Shown: positions 1 to 8,387, numbered from the stretch's first letter. The stretch is 25,541 nt of DNA from HGM04593 sp045661205 (GCA_045661205.1 JAZRFE010000056.1:1-25541), one strand, 5' to 3'. Notes: generated by a model not told the origin, from the sequence alone. Translations and numbers: made by a program.

Positions 1-235
1 TGCTTGTTACGCTGTAATTTTTCCCGTTGTAATTTACGCTTGAAGGTATTACAACATCTCCCGAGTATTCATTAAAATACGAATAGTAAGAGTCTCCTTT
101 GTAGGTCACAACCGCCTCTTCATCCGAAATATTGTAAAATATTCTCTTCACTTCAAAGTCGTGGGCACTCACAACTGCGCTACACAGCAACGCAACGATT
201 ATAGCAAATAAATGTTTAAAATAAAGTTTTTTCAT
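1..235 (-). CDS. N-terminus of a secreted BspA-like leucine-rich-repeat protein (partial)
   Basis: Only the first 78 codons are in the window; the gene continues past the left edge. The start ATG is followed by a typical signal peptide (MKKLYFKHLFAIIVALLCS, cleavage probably after VSA near residue 24). The mature start has an HDFEV stretch, a YKGDSYYSY stretch and VVIPSSVNYNGKNYSVTS. In Bacteroidota this arrangement (short lead, then an IPSSV-YNGK-YSVT motif) commonly opens BspA-like surface proteins whose later part is built of LRR_5 repeats. Assignment to that family is by recognition of this short segment; the repeats themselves are not visible. It is transcribed away from hydE, so the 236-533 spacer must hold two divergent promoters. 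The likely role is surface or secreted adhesion, but this cannot be tested from what is visible. Confidence 0.65.
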   Translation of the reverse strand, partial: MKKLYFKHLFAIIVALLCSAVVSAHDFEVKRIFYNISDEEAVVTYKGDSYYSYFNEYSGDVVIPSSVNYNGKNYSVTS

Positions 236-533
236 AAGCACTATTTTTAAAATTTCTTTCTTTTAAATTGCCAAACAGGCGTTTTTAATAATTATTACAA
301 TAGAAAAACAAATATTTTCTAAATTGCGGTGTAAAATTAATGCGAAAATATTTGGGAAACAATAATGAAATAATGATATTTATATAACGACTCATATTAA
401 CAAACTGCACAGAGATTTACATAATGTATAAATCAGTTACTTCGATTCTAAGCGAGAAAAGCACAGTTCTTAATACCCAATACACGATTTTTTTGTATCT
501 TCGCAACGCAAAATAGTCGAAAGAAAATATTTA
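236..533. promoter_or_regulatory. Divergent intergenic region between the LRR gene and hydE
   Basis: This is a 298-base, very AT-rich spacer without a credible ORF or RNA gene. On the plus strand TATCTTCG at 496-503 fits the Bacteroidota -7 element TAnnTTTG with one change, but no TTTG lies 19-21 bases upstream. On the minus strand TATTTTCG (343-350 in plus coordinates) is a similar partial match for the LRR gene, which would give it a leader of about 100 bases. Both are candidates only. No clear operator palindrome was seen. Confidence 0.4.
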
Positions 534-1592
534 ATGGAGACCAACGCCAAGATAAAACTCGTAAAAAAACTTTACGGCGGCGACAATATGCTGCGCGCAG
601 AGTGGCACATGCTGCTCACTGCCCTCACCGCCAAAGAGAAAGAGTATCTGAGTGCGTTGGCAGCAACAGTCGCCGAAGAGAAGTTCGGCAAGGGTGTGTA
701 TATTCGCGGGCTTATAGAGATTAGTTCATTTTGTCGCAACAACTGTTTCTACTGCGGGTTGCGCGCCTGCAATCGCAATGCGCAACGCTACCGCCTGACA
801 AAAGAGGATATTCTCGAATGTTGCGAACAAGGCTCGCAGCTTGGCTTTAACACCTTTGTGCTTCAGGGCGGCGAGGATGCAATGCAGAATGACGAGTGGC
901 TGACAGACGTTGTTCGCGCCATACGTGCCGCACACCCCGACAAGGCAATAACCCTGTCGGTGGGCGAACGCAGTGCCGAAGCCTACCGTGCTTTTCGTGA
1001 GGCAGGAGCCGACAGATACCTTTTGCGTCACGAAACGCGCAACGACGAGCACTACTCTCTTTTGCATCCGCAGACAATGAGCGCAAGCAAGCGCCGCGAA
1101 TGTCTAAAAACATTAAAAGAGATTGGCTTTCAGACAGGCTCGGGTATGATGATAGGCTCTCCCGGTCAGACAGTGGAACATCTGATTGACGACATTCAGT
1201 TTCTCGAAGAGTTGCAACCCGAAATGATAGGTATCGGTCCATTTATTCCCGCCGCAGGGACACCGTTTGCAGGCGAGCCGTCCGGAAGCATAGAAACAAC
1301 ACTGTTGCTCATTTCGCTGTTGCGTCTGTGTTTCCCCGACGCGCTCATCCCCGCGACAACTGCTCTTGCTACACTGCACCACAAAGGGCGCACACAAGCA
1401 ATACTTGCAGGAGCCAATGTGGTGATGCCCAACCTATCACCGCGCAGCGTGCGCAGCAAATACTCTATTTACGATAACAAGGCTACCGTCGGATGCGAGT
1501 CAGCCGAAGAGATTGAAAAACTTGAAAAAGAACTGAACGCCATAGGCTATAAGATTAATTTTGCTCGTGGCGACTACAATAAGACAAAATAG
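534..1592 (+). CDS. hydE: [FeFe]-hydrogenase H-cluster maturase HydE (radical SAM)
   Basis: HydE is a radical SAM enzyme needed, with HydG and HydF, to assemble the 2Fe subcluster of the [FeFe]-hydrogenase active site; it is thought to act on the HydG Fe-CO-CN product toward the dithiomethylamine bridge. The protein has 352 residues, normal for the family. The SAM-cluster motif CX3CX2C is C67-RNN-C71-FY-C74 inside ISSFCRNNCFYCG, followed by the glycine-rich LQGGED segment (110-115). The optional second cluster (CX7CX2C near the C-terminus in some HydE) is absent; only C321 remains there. The start at 534 gives a normal N-terminus; a later Met at residue 19 is possible. It is first in an operon with hydG (5 bases downstream) and hydF. 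The identity is firm because all three partners are adjacent. Confidence 0.95.
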   Translation: METNAKIKLVKKLYGGDNMLRAEWHMLLTALTAKEKEYLSALAATVAEEKFGKGVYIRGLIEISSFCRNNCFYCGLRACNRNAQRYRLTKEDILECCEQGSQLGFNTFVLQGGEDAMQNDEWLTDVVRAIRAAHPDKAITLSVGERSAEAYRAFREAGADRYLLRHETRNDEHYSLLHPQTMSASKRRECLKTLKEIGFQTGSGMMIGSPGQTVEHLIDDIQFLEELQPEMIGIGPFIPAAGTPFAGEPSGSIETTLLLISLLRLCFPDALIPATTALATLHHKGRTQAILAGANVVMPNLSPRSVRSKYSIYDNKATVGCESAEEIEKLEKELNAIGYKINFARGDYNKTK

Positions 1593-1597
1593 GAATT

Positions 1598-3016
1598 ATG
1601 TATAACGTAAAGTCTGCAAAAGCCGAAGAATTCATCTGTGACAGCGAAATTCGTGCCACAATGCAGTATGCACACGAAAATCGCAACAACCGCGAGCTTA
1701 TAAAAGAGATATTGGAGAAAGCACGCAACTGCAAAGGTCTCTCCCACCGCGAGGCTGCCGTTCTTCTCGAGTGTGACCAGCCCGACCTTGTAGAGGGTAT
1801 GTACGACCTTGCGCGCGAAATTAAGAAACGTTTCTATGGCAACCGCATAGTGATGTTCGCCCCACTCTATCTCTCGAACTACTGCGTAAACGGATGCACC
1901 TACTGCCCATACCATGCAAAAAACAAGAATATCCGTCGCAAGAAGCTCTCACAGGAGGAGATTCGCGACGAAGTTATCGCTCTGCAAGACATGGGACACA
2001 AACGACTCGCTCTCGAAGCAGGTGAGCACCCGCTGTACAACCCAATAGAGTATATTCTCGAAAGCATAAAAACCATTTACAGCATTAAGCACAAGAACGG
2101 AGCCATACGCCGCGTGAATGTAAACATCGCAGCCACTACCGTCGAGAATTACCGCAAACTGCGAGATGCAGGCATCGGAACATATATACTTTTTCAAGAG
2201 ACATACAACAAGACCAACTACGAAGCACTGCACCCCACGGGCCCCAAGAAGGACTATGCCTACCACACAGAGGCTATGGACAGAGCCATGCAGGGAGGCA
2301 TCGACGACGTAGGAATAGGAGTACTCTTCGGCCTCGAGACCTATCGCTACGACTTTATCGGCCTGCTGATGCACGCCGAGCACCTTGAAACAACATACGG
2401 TGTAGGTCCTCACACGATAAGTGTTCCCCGTCTGTGCATGGCCGATGACATCGACACCGCCGACTTCAAGAACTGCGTGCCCGACGAAATTTTCTACCGC
2501 ATAGTGGCCATCATCAGAATAGCCGTTCCCTACACAGGCATGATAATCTCCACACGCGAGAGTGCCAAGAGCCGCGAAAAAGTTCTCGAGCTTGGTATCT
2601 CACAAATCAGTGGCGGCTCACGCACAAGCGTTGGCGGCTACGTTACCGAGGAGAGCGAAGAGGAAAACTCCGCACAATTCGACCTCTCCGACCGTCGCAC
2701 CCTCGACGAGATTGTAGGTTGGTTGCTCGACCTCGACCACATACCGAGTTTCTGCACAGCCTGCTACCGCGAAGGCCGCACCGGTGACCGTTTCATGTCG
2801 TTGCTCAAGAACGGACAGATAGCCAACTGTTGCCTTCCTAATGCTCTGCTCACACTAAAAGAGTACATAAAAGACTACGCATCGCCCGCCACACGCGAAA
2901 AGGCCGAAGCTATGATAATGCGCCTGCTTGCCGATATTCCCAACGAAAAGGCACGTGCCACAGCAACCAAATACCTCGATGCGATAGAGAATGGCGAACG
3001 CGACTTCAGATTTTAG
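1598..3016 (+). CDS. hydG: [FeFe]-hydrogenase maturase HydG (tyrosine lyase, radical SAM)
   Basis: HydG cleaves tyrosine to p-cresol and dehydroglycine and converts the latter to the CO and cyanide ligands of the H-cluster, delivered as an Fe-CO-CN synthon. The protein has 472 residues, as usual. The radical SAM motif is C96-VNG-C100-TY-C103, in SNYCVNGCTYCPYH. The C-terminal motif CX2CX22C that holds the auxiliary cluster is present with exact spacing: C386-TA-C389 and C412. This C-terminal extension separates HydG from ThiH, the closest alternative. It is co-transcribed between hydE (5-base gap) and hydF (13-base gap). Nothing is broken or missing, so it should be functional. Confidence 0.96.
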   Translation: MYNVKSAKAEEFICDSEIRATMQYAHENRNNRELIKEILEKARNCKGLSHREAAVLLECDQPDLVEGMYDLAREIKKRFYGNRIVMFAPLYLSNYCVNGCTYCPYHAKNKNIRRKKLSQEEIRDEVIALQDMGHKRLALEAGEHPLYNPIEYILESIKTIYSIKHKNGAIRRVNVNIAATTVENYRKLRDAGIGTYILFQETYNKTNYEALHPTGPKKDYAYHTEAMDRAMQGGIDDVGIGVLFGLETYRYDFIGLLMHAEHLETTYGVGPHTISVPRLCMADDIDTADFKNCVPDEIFYRIVAIIRIAVPYTGMIISTRESAKSREKVLELGISQISGGSRTSVGGYVTEESEEENSAQFDLSDRRTLDEIVGWLLDLDHIPSFCTACYREGRTGDRFMSLLKNGQIANCCLPNALLTLKEYIKDYASPATREKAEAMIMRLLADIPNEKARATATKYLDAIENGERDFRF

Positions 3017-3029
3017 TAAATAGAAAGAC

Positions 3030-4217
3030 ATGAACAACACAGCACGCTCCAACCGCTATCATATAGGAATTTTCGGCCGACGCAACGCCGGAAAGTCCTC
3101 GCTTATAAACTGCATCACAGGGCAGGAGACATCCATCGTCTCGGATGTAGCCGGAACAACCACCGATACAGTGTGGAAAAACATTGAGCTGCCGGGAATA
3201 GGCGCAGCTGTGATTGCCGACACAGCCGGCTACGACGATTGCGGCGAGTTGGGCGAAAAGCGTGTCGAGCGCACACGACAGGCTGTAGCACGTATCGACC
3301 TTGCTCTGCTGTTGCTTGATGGCAACCCCGCAGATGCCACCCTCGAAAAAGGGTGGTTACAACTCTTCTCGTCGCTCAACATTCCTGTGATACCTTTGCT
3401 CGCTAAGAACGACACCCCGGGGAAAAGCATTGAGCAAGAGCAATGGGAGCAAATGCTTGGCACCAAACTGTTGCCTATCTCTGCAAAAAGCGGCGAAGGA
3501 AAAGCAGAACTTCTCGACTGCATGGCACAAATATACAAGAGCGGCGATAATATAAACGACATTACCCACAACCTTGTGAAGGCAGGTGATACAGTGCTCC
3601 TTGTAATGCCACAAGATGCTCAAGCTCCACAAGGACGACTGATACAACCGCAAGTACAGACCATTCGCAACCTTCTCGACAAGCACTGCCTTGCCCTCTG
3701 TTGCGCCCCTGAGGAGATGACGCAAATGCTTGAATGTTTAAAGAGCGCGCCATCGCTCATAATCACCGACTCACAAGTATTTCCTCAGGTGGAAAAGCTT
3801 GCCCCCAAAGAGAGCAAACTCACCTCATTCTCTATATTGATGGCGCGGCACAAAGGCGACATCGACACCTTCCGCGCCGGAGCAACAATTCTAAGCACAC
3901 TCCCCAACAACGCTCGCATACTCATAGCCGAGGCATGCAGCCACATCCCGCAAAACGAGGACATAGGCCGCGTGAAACTGCCACGCATGCTGCGAAAGAA
4001 ATTTGGAGAAAGCATCACGATAAATGTTGTCTCGGGCAACGATTTTCCAGAAGACCTCACGCCTTACAACCTTATAATTCACTGCGGAGCATGTATGTTC
4101 ACCCGTCGCCATGTGCTCACACGCATACGCCAGGCAAAAGCGCAAAATATCCCCATAACCAACTACGGAATAGCAATAGCAGCACTCACAGGAATATCGG
4201 AGAAGGTAACATACTGA
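3030..4217 (+). CDS. hydF: [FeFe]-hydrogenase maturation GTPase/scaffold HydF
   Basis: HydF is the GTPase scaffold on which the 2Fe precursor is completed and from which it is passed to apo-hydrogenase. The 395-residue protein has an N-terminal TrmE/Era-like GTPase domain: P-loop GRRNAGKS (16-23), switch TTTD (43-46), DTAG (64-67), AKND (125-128) in place of NKxD, and SAK (151-153). The middle is the dimerisation region. The C-terminal cluster-binding ligands are visible as C303-S-H305 and, 45 residues later, H351-C352-GA-C355, the CXH...HCX2C pattern of HydF. It is last in the operon; its stop codon is followed within a few bases by a strong terminator. The first G4 residue (Ala for Asn) is a small deviation. 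Confidence 0.95.
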   Translation: MNNTARSNRYHIGIFGRRNAGKSSLINCITGQETSIVSDVAGTTTDTVWKNIELPGIGAAVIADTAGYDDCGELGEKRVERTRQAVARIDLALLLLDGNPADATLEKGWLQLFSSLNIPVIPLLAKNDTPGKSIEQEQWEQMLGTKLLPISAKSGEGKAELLDCMAQIYKSGDNINDITHNLVKAGDTVLLVMPQDAQAPQGRLIQPQVQTIRNLLDKHCLALCCAPEEMTQMLECLKSAPSLIITDSQVFPQVEKLAPKESKLTSFSILMARHKGDIDTFRAGATILSTLPNNARILIAEACSHIPQNEDIGRVKLPRMLRKKFGESITINVVSGNDFPEDLTPYNLIIHCGACMFTRRHVLTRIRQAKAQNIPITNYGIAIAALTGISEKVTY

Positions 4218-4220
4218 TAA

Positions 4221-4257
4221 ATTAAAAGAGAACCAAAAATTTTGGTTCTCTTTTAAT
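4221..4257. terminator. Bidirectional terminator between convergent hydF and PAP2 genes
   Basis: A perfect inverted repeat has 18-base arms (4221-4238 and 4240-4257) around one central base. The plus-strand side runs into ATTTTT. On the minus strand the arm itself ends in CTCTTTTAATTTA. It starts right after the hydF stop and ends two bases from the stop codon of the opposite PAP2 gene, so one element should stop both transcripts. Confidence 0.9.
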
Positions 4258-4259
4258 TT

Positions 4260-4973
4260 TTAGATTAGTTTATATTGTAAAGTAATAAAAGCAATAGAGG
4301 GTATCAGTGCAAAGGTGGCAAATAGCACCATCAGCATAAAGTGAACGTCAGAAACCGAATAACCGCTCTTAGTGTAATTATCCGAAATCCACCCACGGTT
4401 TCCGCTGCGCATCTTCTCTCGAATATAAGAATACAATTTATATACAAGCACACCGCACAAAATGCCAACCATTGTACCGCAAATAATATCTCCGGGATAG
4501 TGCACCCCCAAATATATTCTCGAATAGCAATTAAGCAAAGCCCATACTACCAAAGAGATACTAAGCAGTCTGTTCTTCACAAGAAGCATCACAAAGACAG
4601 CAATTCCAAAGGAGTTTGACGCATGACTCGACATAAAGCCATATTTGAATGCACGATAGTTGTTCACCACATCCACCATATACATAATCTCAGGGTCGTG
4701 TGTAGGGCGGAAACGTGCAAACAGAGGCTTGCATATTGTAGATGTAATTCCGTCGGTGAGTGTAATCACAAGGGCACACATCACCAGCAGAACTATAAAA
4801 TTCATCAAGCTGTTGTTTTTAATCAGCAAATATATGAGAGCAAGAGCAAAAGGAATCCACACAACAGTCGTTGTGTACACATGCATTACCCCATCCCAGA
4901 ACAGCGAATCACTGCCATTCATTGCCAACAAAAGTTGCTTGTCTAAATTTATAAGTTGTTCAAGGTCAAACAT
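4260..4973 (-). CDS. PAP2-family membrane phosphatase
   Basis: This is an integral membrane lipid or undecaprenyl pyrophosphate phosphatase-like protein of 237 residues. All three PAP2 motifs are visible: KX6RP as K82-PLFARF-R89P90, a central SSHAS (115-119) in place of PSGH, and SRX5HX3D as S151R152...H158...D162. The histidines H117 and H158 are the expected catalytic pair. Several hydrophobic helices (about 35-55, 57-75, 120-135, 138-150, 160-182 and 212-232) surround the motifs. Whether the substrate is undecaprenyl-PP, phosphatidylglycerol-phosphate or a lipid A phosphate cannot be told from sequence. It begins 29 bases after batE on the same strand with no terminator between, so it is probably the last gene of the Bat transcript. 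Confidence 0.88.
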   Translation of the reverse strand: MFDLEQLINLDKQLLLAMNGSDSLFWDGVMHVYTTTVVWIPFALALIYLLIKNNSLMNFIVLLVMCALVITLTDGITSTICKPLFARFRPTHDPEIMYMVDVVNNYRAFKYGFMSSHASNSFGIAVFVMLLVKNRLLSISLVVWALLNCYSRIYLGVHYPGDIICGTMVGILCGVLVYKLYSYIREKMRSGNRGWISDNYTKSGYSVSDVHFMLMVLFATFALIPSIAFITLQYKLI

Positions 4974-5002
4974 AATGCTCTACTAAATATAAAGAAACCT
5001 CA

Positions 5003-5785
5003 TTAAATTCTCTCGATGCTCTCGGCAGGCACCCAGCCAATATTTCCATCTTCGAGTTCTATCTCTTTCCACCCCTGCATGGAATCGTCTGAGATATTTA
5101 CCTTACGACCTTCGTGAATGACAAAAAGGTCGGTACCCGAAACACTGGGAGTACTTTTTGCAGTTACGCTGGGCTGAATGACGATAGCACCGGTGCGTTC
5201 CGTAAGATAATGATACAGATGCAGTGCGGCAAAATTAGCAAAAAGTGTGACAAAAAAGCAAAAAAGCGCAGAGAAAAAACAAACTTTTCTCAATGCAACA
5301 CTCTTACCGAAAAGGAAGAACAATGCCAGACCAAGCAGCAACAGGAAGAAGATAACACCCATCACACACCATGTCTGCATGCTTGCCAAGTTTACTACAC
5401 TCTCAATCCACTCTATAAGAAAGAATTTATATGTTGGCGCAACCTTATCGACTGTCTTGCTGCGTGCAAGCTCAAGATTGAAAGCAATATCATCATCACC
5501 TGGGTTTAGCAACAGCGCGCGCTCATAGGCAAGAACCGCCTTTGCAATATTACCGGCCTTATAATAAGCATTACCTAAATTATAATGAAGCTCATAAGAC
5601 TCGCCAACATTCGAGAGCAAATTCTCATATACAGATATAGCACCGATATAGTCGCCGTTCACATAAGCACTATCACCCATAGCCTTGCTCACAGGAGCAT
5701 TTTCTGCGCCATTCACACCACCCTGCGCAACAAGCATCAGAGGCAGGGCAAGCAAGAAAATTGAATATATAATCTTTTTCATCAT
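5003..5785 (-). CDS. batE: Bat operon protein BatE (TPR and SH3-like)
   Basis: BatE is a membrane-anchored TPR component of the Bat system. The 260-residue protein has a signal peptide or first helix (MKKIIYSIFLLALPLMLVAQ), TPR units at about 35-101 with the characteristic LHYNLGNAYYKAG and AVLAYERALLLNPGD, two membrane helices at about 138-160 and 167-190, and a C-terminal bacterial SH3 domain (about 200-260) ending in WVPAESIERI. SH3 domains of this type often bind peptidoglycan or partner proteins. Start: two consecutive Met codons (5785 and 5782); either fits. The gap to batD is 3 bases, so the two are tightly coupled. The exact biochemical role of BatE is not known. Confidence 0.88.
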   Translation of the reverse strand: MMKKIIYSIFLLALPLMLVAQGGVNGAENAPVSKAMGDSAYVNGDYIGAISVYENLLSNVGESYELHYNLGNAYYKAGNIAKAVLAYERALLLNPGDDDIAFNLELARSKTVDKVAPTYKFFLIEWIESVVNLASMQTWCVMGVIFFLLLLGLALFFLFGKSVALRKVCFFSALFCFFVTLFANFAALHLYHYLTERTGAIVIQPSVTAKSTPSVSGTDLFVIHEGRKVNISDDSMQGWKEIELEDGNIGWVPAESIERI

Positions 5786-5788
5786 ATA

Positions 5789-7621
5789 CTATCTCTTAAT
5801 AGAATTTTCCAATTTACTGATAACATCGATAGACATGCTGTAAACCTTATCCATCGTCTCACCGGGGTTTCCGGGAGCATAGCGAGCAAACTCACTCTCG
5901 CCGAGCACAGCCTCAAACTCCTTGATAAGAGCCTCGTCTACACCCCTCTCGGCAAGACGCGCCGAAATATTGTCTTTTGAAAGCTGCGACACTGAAATAC
6001 TCAATTTATCACCTACATAACCCCAGAGAGTCTTTAAAATCTCATCATAAAACTCGGTGCTATTCTTCTCTGCAAGCAGTTTCTTGGCATTCTTAAGACG
6101 CTTGACAGCCACTTTGTTAGCCTTCTTGGTACGTACCTTTGTGATATTGGCATTCTCGGCCATCTTCTTGCGATAAGCCACAATGTAAGCGATAAAAGCC
6201 ATCAAAGGAAGAATGTACCACAACCAATAGAGCATTGAAGCAAAAACATAATCACCTTGTTTGCTCAACTCACCCTCGCCTCTCTTGATGAAGCGTATAT
6301 CCTGACCAAGAAGTTTCAACTCCTCTTTGCTCACATAGGCGGTAGAAGTCTCACTACCATTATCATTTCCTTTCTCCACATTGATGGTATAGCTCTCGGT
6401 TTCAAGAGTCTTATACTCCTGAGCCTTAACATCGAAATAAGAGAACTTCACAGAAGGAATGGTGTACACACCACCATGACGCGGAATAACAAGATACTCG
6501 ATAACCTTGTTTCCCGAAAGACCATTACTCTTTACGATGAAGTTATTACTAATCTTAGGGTCGTAAACCTCAAAGTCGGCAGGGAAATTCACTTCGGGAG
6601 TCTTTATAAGTTTCATGTTACCCACACCCGAAATAGTTACGCGTAATGTAACCGCCTCATTAGCCTTAAGCTCAGTTGTGCTGATGTTCGACTTTATGCT
6701 GAACTCGCCCACTCCACCCGAGAAGCCATCGGGTTTCCCCGAAGGAAGACTCTGAACATCAAGTTTCAGCTTAGGAGTGTTAAGCACCTTCTTTACCTCT
6801 ACATATTGGCTGCCACCATTAAAGAAGAGGTCAAATGGATCCATTGAAGTGCTACGCACCTGCTGAGCAACAATACCCTCGAACGCTACCGAAGGAATCT
6901 CTATCTCCCCCGTCTGCTGAGGGAAGAGCAGATATTGTCTCCAGGTAAGAGCACGATAGTTGCGGTCTTTATAATGTTCAAGTTGCCACTCCTTGTGCTG
7001 AGGAAGTTCAATCTCTTGAATATGAAAGCCCTTGAGGTCGGGCATTTTACCATCAAGCGAAGTGAGATTAACAGTAGAATATACTTTATATGTCAAGAGA
7101 ACTGCCTGTTGCTCATATACTTTGGTCTTGTTCAAGGTTGCTGTCATGAAAAGCTCATCACCCGCAATCTGAGCAGATGCTGCACCGGTTGCACCATTAT
7201 TTCCACCTCCGGCAGCAGCGGTCTGTTGTTGTTTATCCTGTGGCAACACCTTAATATCGACGGAATTAGAGGTAATTTGCTTACCCTCTACTTCAACTGT
7301 TGCAGCAGGTAGTTTGAAACTACCCTCTTTGTCAGCCTTAAGAATGAAGGTATAGGTGAGCGACTGCGAAGAGGTTGCCTGCCCATTAATCATTCTATAA
7401 CTCGACTCCGACGAGCGGTTAGGGCCAGAGAGAATCATAAAGCCCTCTATTGCGGGAATTCTTGGTTCCTTGGCATTGCCACGATTAATTTTATAGCTCA
7501 ATCTGAACTGCTGACCCACAACTACTGCATTTGGTGCCGAGGCAACAAAAGAAATCTCATCAGCAAGCACCACCGTCAAGGCAAGCAGCAGGCCTGTTAT
7601 TGTCAAAAATAATCTTTTCAT
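5789..7621 (-). CDS. batD: Bat operon protein BatD (oxygen tolerance, Ig-like)
   Basis: This is a large exported membrane protein of 610 residues. A signal peptide (MKRLFLTITGLLLALTVVLA) precedes a long periplasmic beta-rich region whose first unit begins EISFVASAPNAVVVGQQF, typical of BatD. One transmembrane helix lies near residues 461-484 (YWLWYILPLMAFIAYIVAY), followed by a basic cytoplasmic tail of about 124 residues (RKK, KVRTKKANK) containing FYDEILKTLWGYV. A low-complexity spacer rich in Gln, Ala and Gly sits near residues 130-150. BatD is thought to work with the VWA proteins BatA and BatB in the periplasm; its molecular activity is unknown. It follows batC after 55 bases, the largest gap inside the batA-batE part of the operon. 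Confidence 0.9.
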   Translation of the reverse strand: MKRLFLTITGLLLALTVVLADEISFVASAPNAVVVGQQFRLSYKINRGNAKEPRIPAIEGFMILSGPNRSSESSYRMINGQATSSQSLTYTFILKADKEGSFKLPAATVEVEGKQITSNSVDIKVLPQDKQQQTAAAGGGNNGATGAASAQIAGDELFMTATLNKTKVYEQQAVLLTYKVYSTVNLTSLDGKMPDLKGFHIQEIELPQHKEWQLEHYKDRNYRALTWRQYLLFPQQTGEIEIPSVAFEGIVAQQVRSTSMDPFDLFFNGGSQYVEVKKVLNTPKLKLDVQSLPSGKPDGFSGGVGEFSIKSNISTTELKANEAVTLRVTISGVGNMKLIKTPEVNFPADFEVYDPKISNNFIVKSNGLSGNKVIEYLVIPRHGGVYTIPSVKFSYFDVKAQEYKTLETESYTINVEKGNDNGSETSTAYVSKEELKLLGQDIRFIKRGEGELSKQGDYVFASMLYWLWYILPLMAFIAYIVAYRKKMAENANITKVRTKKANKVAVKRLKNAKKLLAEKNSTEFYDEILKTLWGYVGDKLSISVSQLSKDNISARLAERGVDEALIKEFEAVLGESEFARYAPGNPGETMDKVYSMSIDVISKLENSIKR

Positions 7622-7676
7622 CTTAGTACATCAAATATCATCAATTCCCGCCCCAAGAGGCAAAGGAAACTGTAAA

Positions 7677-8387
7677 TTACCAATCCTTCTCAAGTTTTCG
7701 ACCGCGCAACTGCATCATCTTCTTTACCTTCTCCTGAACATCTTTCTCGTCTTGCATTGCAGCTTGCAACATCTGCTCAGCATTCTCTTTAGACATTTCT
7801 TGTTGCTGTTGTTGCTGTTGCTGCTGCTGTTGTTGCTCTTGTTGCTGTTGCTCTTGCTCTTGTTGTTGTTGCTCTTGTTGCTGTTGCTCTTGCTGCTCTT
7901 GCTCTTGCTTCACCTGTTCCTTGTTCTCTTGCTGTTGATTTTGTTGCTGTTGTTGCTGTTTCAACTGACGCATTGCAAGAGCAAGGTTATAACGAGTCTC
8001 ATGGTCACCCGGATTTTCACGTAATGCCTGCTTATATGCTTCAACAGCTGAAGCATAGTCCTTAGCCGACTGATGAATTACACCAATATTATGATGAATC
8101 TGAGCAAGTTGTGCAGGGTTATCTGAACGTTTTTCTGCAATCTGATATTGGTCCATTGCATCCTTAGCCTTCTGCTGAAGAAGCAGCGAATTACCAAGAT
8201 TATACAACGCATCTACACCATTCGCATCCTTTTCGAGTGCCTTACGGTACTCAACCTCCGATTTTTCAAAAAGACTGTCAGAATACAATTTGTTTCCTCC
8301 ACGCAAATAGTCGCGATAATCTCTTTGAGCAGCAACCGAGGTAACTGCAAATACCGACAAAAATAATATATAATATTTCATACGCAT
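7677..8387 (-). CDS. batC: Bat operon protein BatC (TPR, glutamine-rich C-terminus)
   Basis: This is an exported TPR protein of 236 residues. The signal peptide MKYYILFLSVFAVTSVAA starts at the second Met (8381), so the first two residues may not be used. TPR units cover about 24-135 (ALYNLGNSLLL, AQIHHNIGVIHQSAKDY, AVEAYKQALRENPGD, TRYNLALAMRQ). Residues 144-197 are extremely low in complexity: about 39 of 54 are Gln, most others Glu, with 12 consecutive Gln at 185-196. The last 40 residues return to ordinary sequence (MLQAAMQDEKDVQEKVKKMMQLRGR) and end in EKDW. The TPR part probably holds the VWA partners together. It lies 6 bases after batB. Confidence 0.9.
   Translation of the reverse strand: MRMKYYILFLSVFAVTSVAAQRDYRDYLRGGNKLYSDSLFEKSEVEYRKALEKDANGVDALYNLGNSLLLQQKAKDAMDQYQIAEKRSDNPAQLAQIHHNIGVIHQSAKDYASAVEAYKQALRENPGDHETRYNLALAMRQLKQQQQQQNQQQENKEQVKQEQEQQEQQQQEQQQQEQEQQQQEQQQQQQQQQQQQEMSKENAEQMLQAAMQDEKDVQEKVKKMMQLRGRKLEKDW
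7800..7958 (-). repeat. CAA/CAG/GAG trinucleotide repeat tract inside batC
   Basis: On the coding strand this 159-base tract is almost only CAA and CAG with scattered GAG/GAA codons, encoding the Gln/Glu-rich segment (residues 144-196) of BatC. Because the unit is three bases, slippage would change tract length without shifting the frame. The mixture of CAA and CAG breaks perfect runs and should dampen slippage. Confidence 0.92.

Noticed and set aside
3734..4225. 163-codon plus-strand frame inside hydF
   Set aside because: It is an out-of-frame reading of hydF, rich in Arg, His and Pro, and hydF is intact with conserved C-terminal ligands in its own frame.
7632..7664. Possible internal promoter before batD (TTTG-N21-GATATTTG in the minus orientation)
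   Set aside because: The -7 box has G in place of the conserved first T and the start would leave almost no leader; not strong enough to call, though the 55-base gap leaves it possible.
7752..8024. Plus-strand frame encoding a long poly-leucine stretch
   Set aside because: It is the antisense reading of the CAA/CAG repeat in batC; poly-Leu here is a by-product of the repeat, with no promoter or homology.
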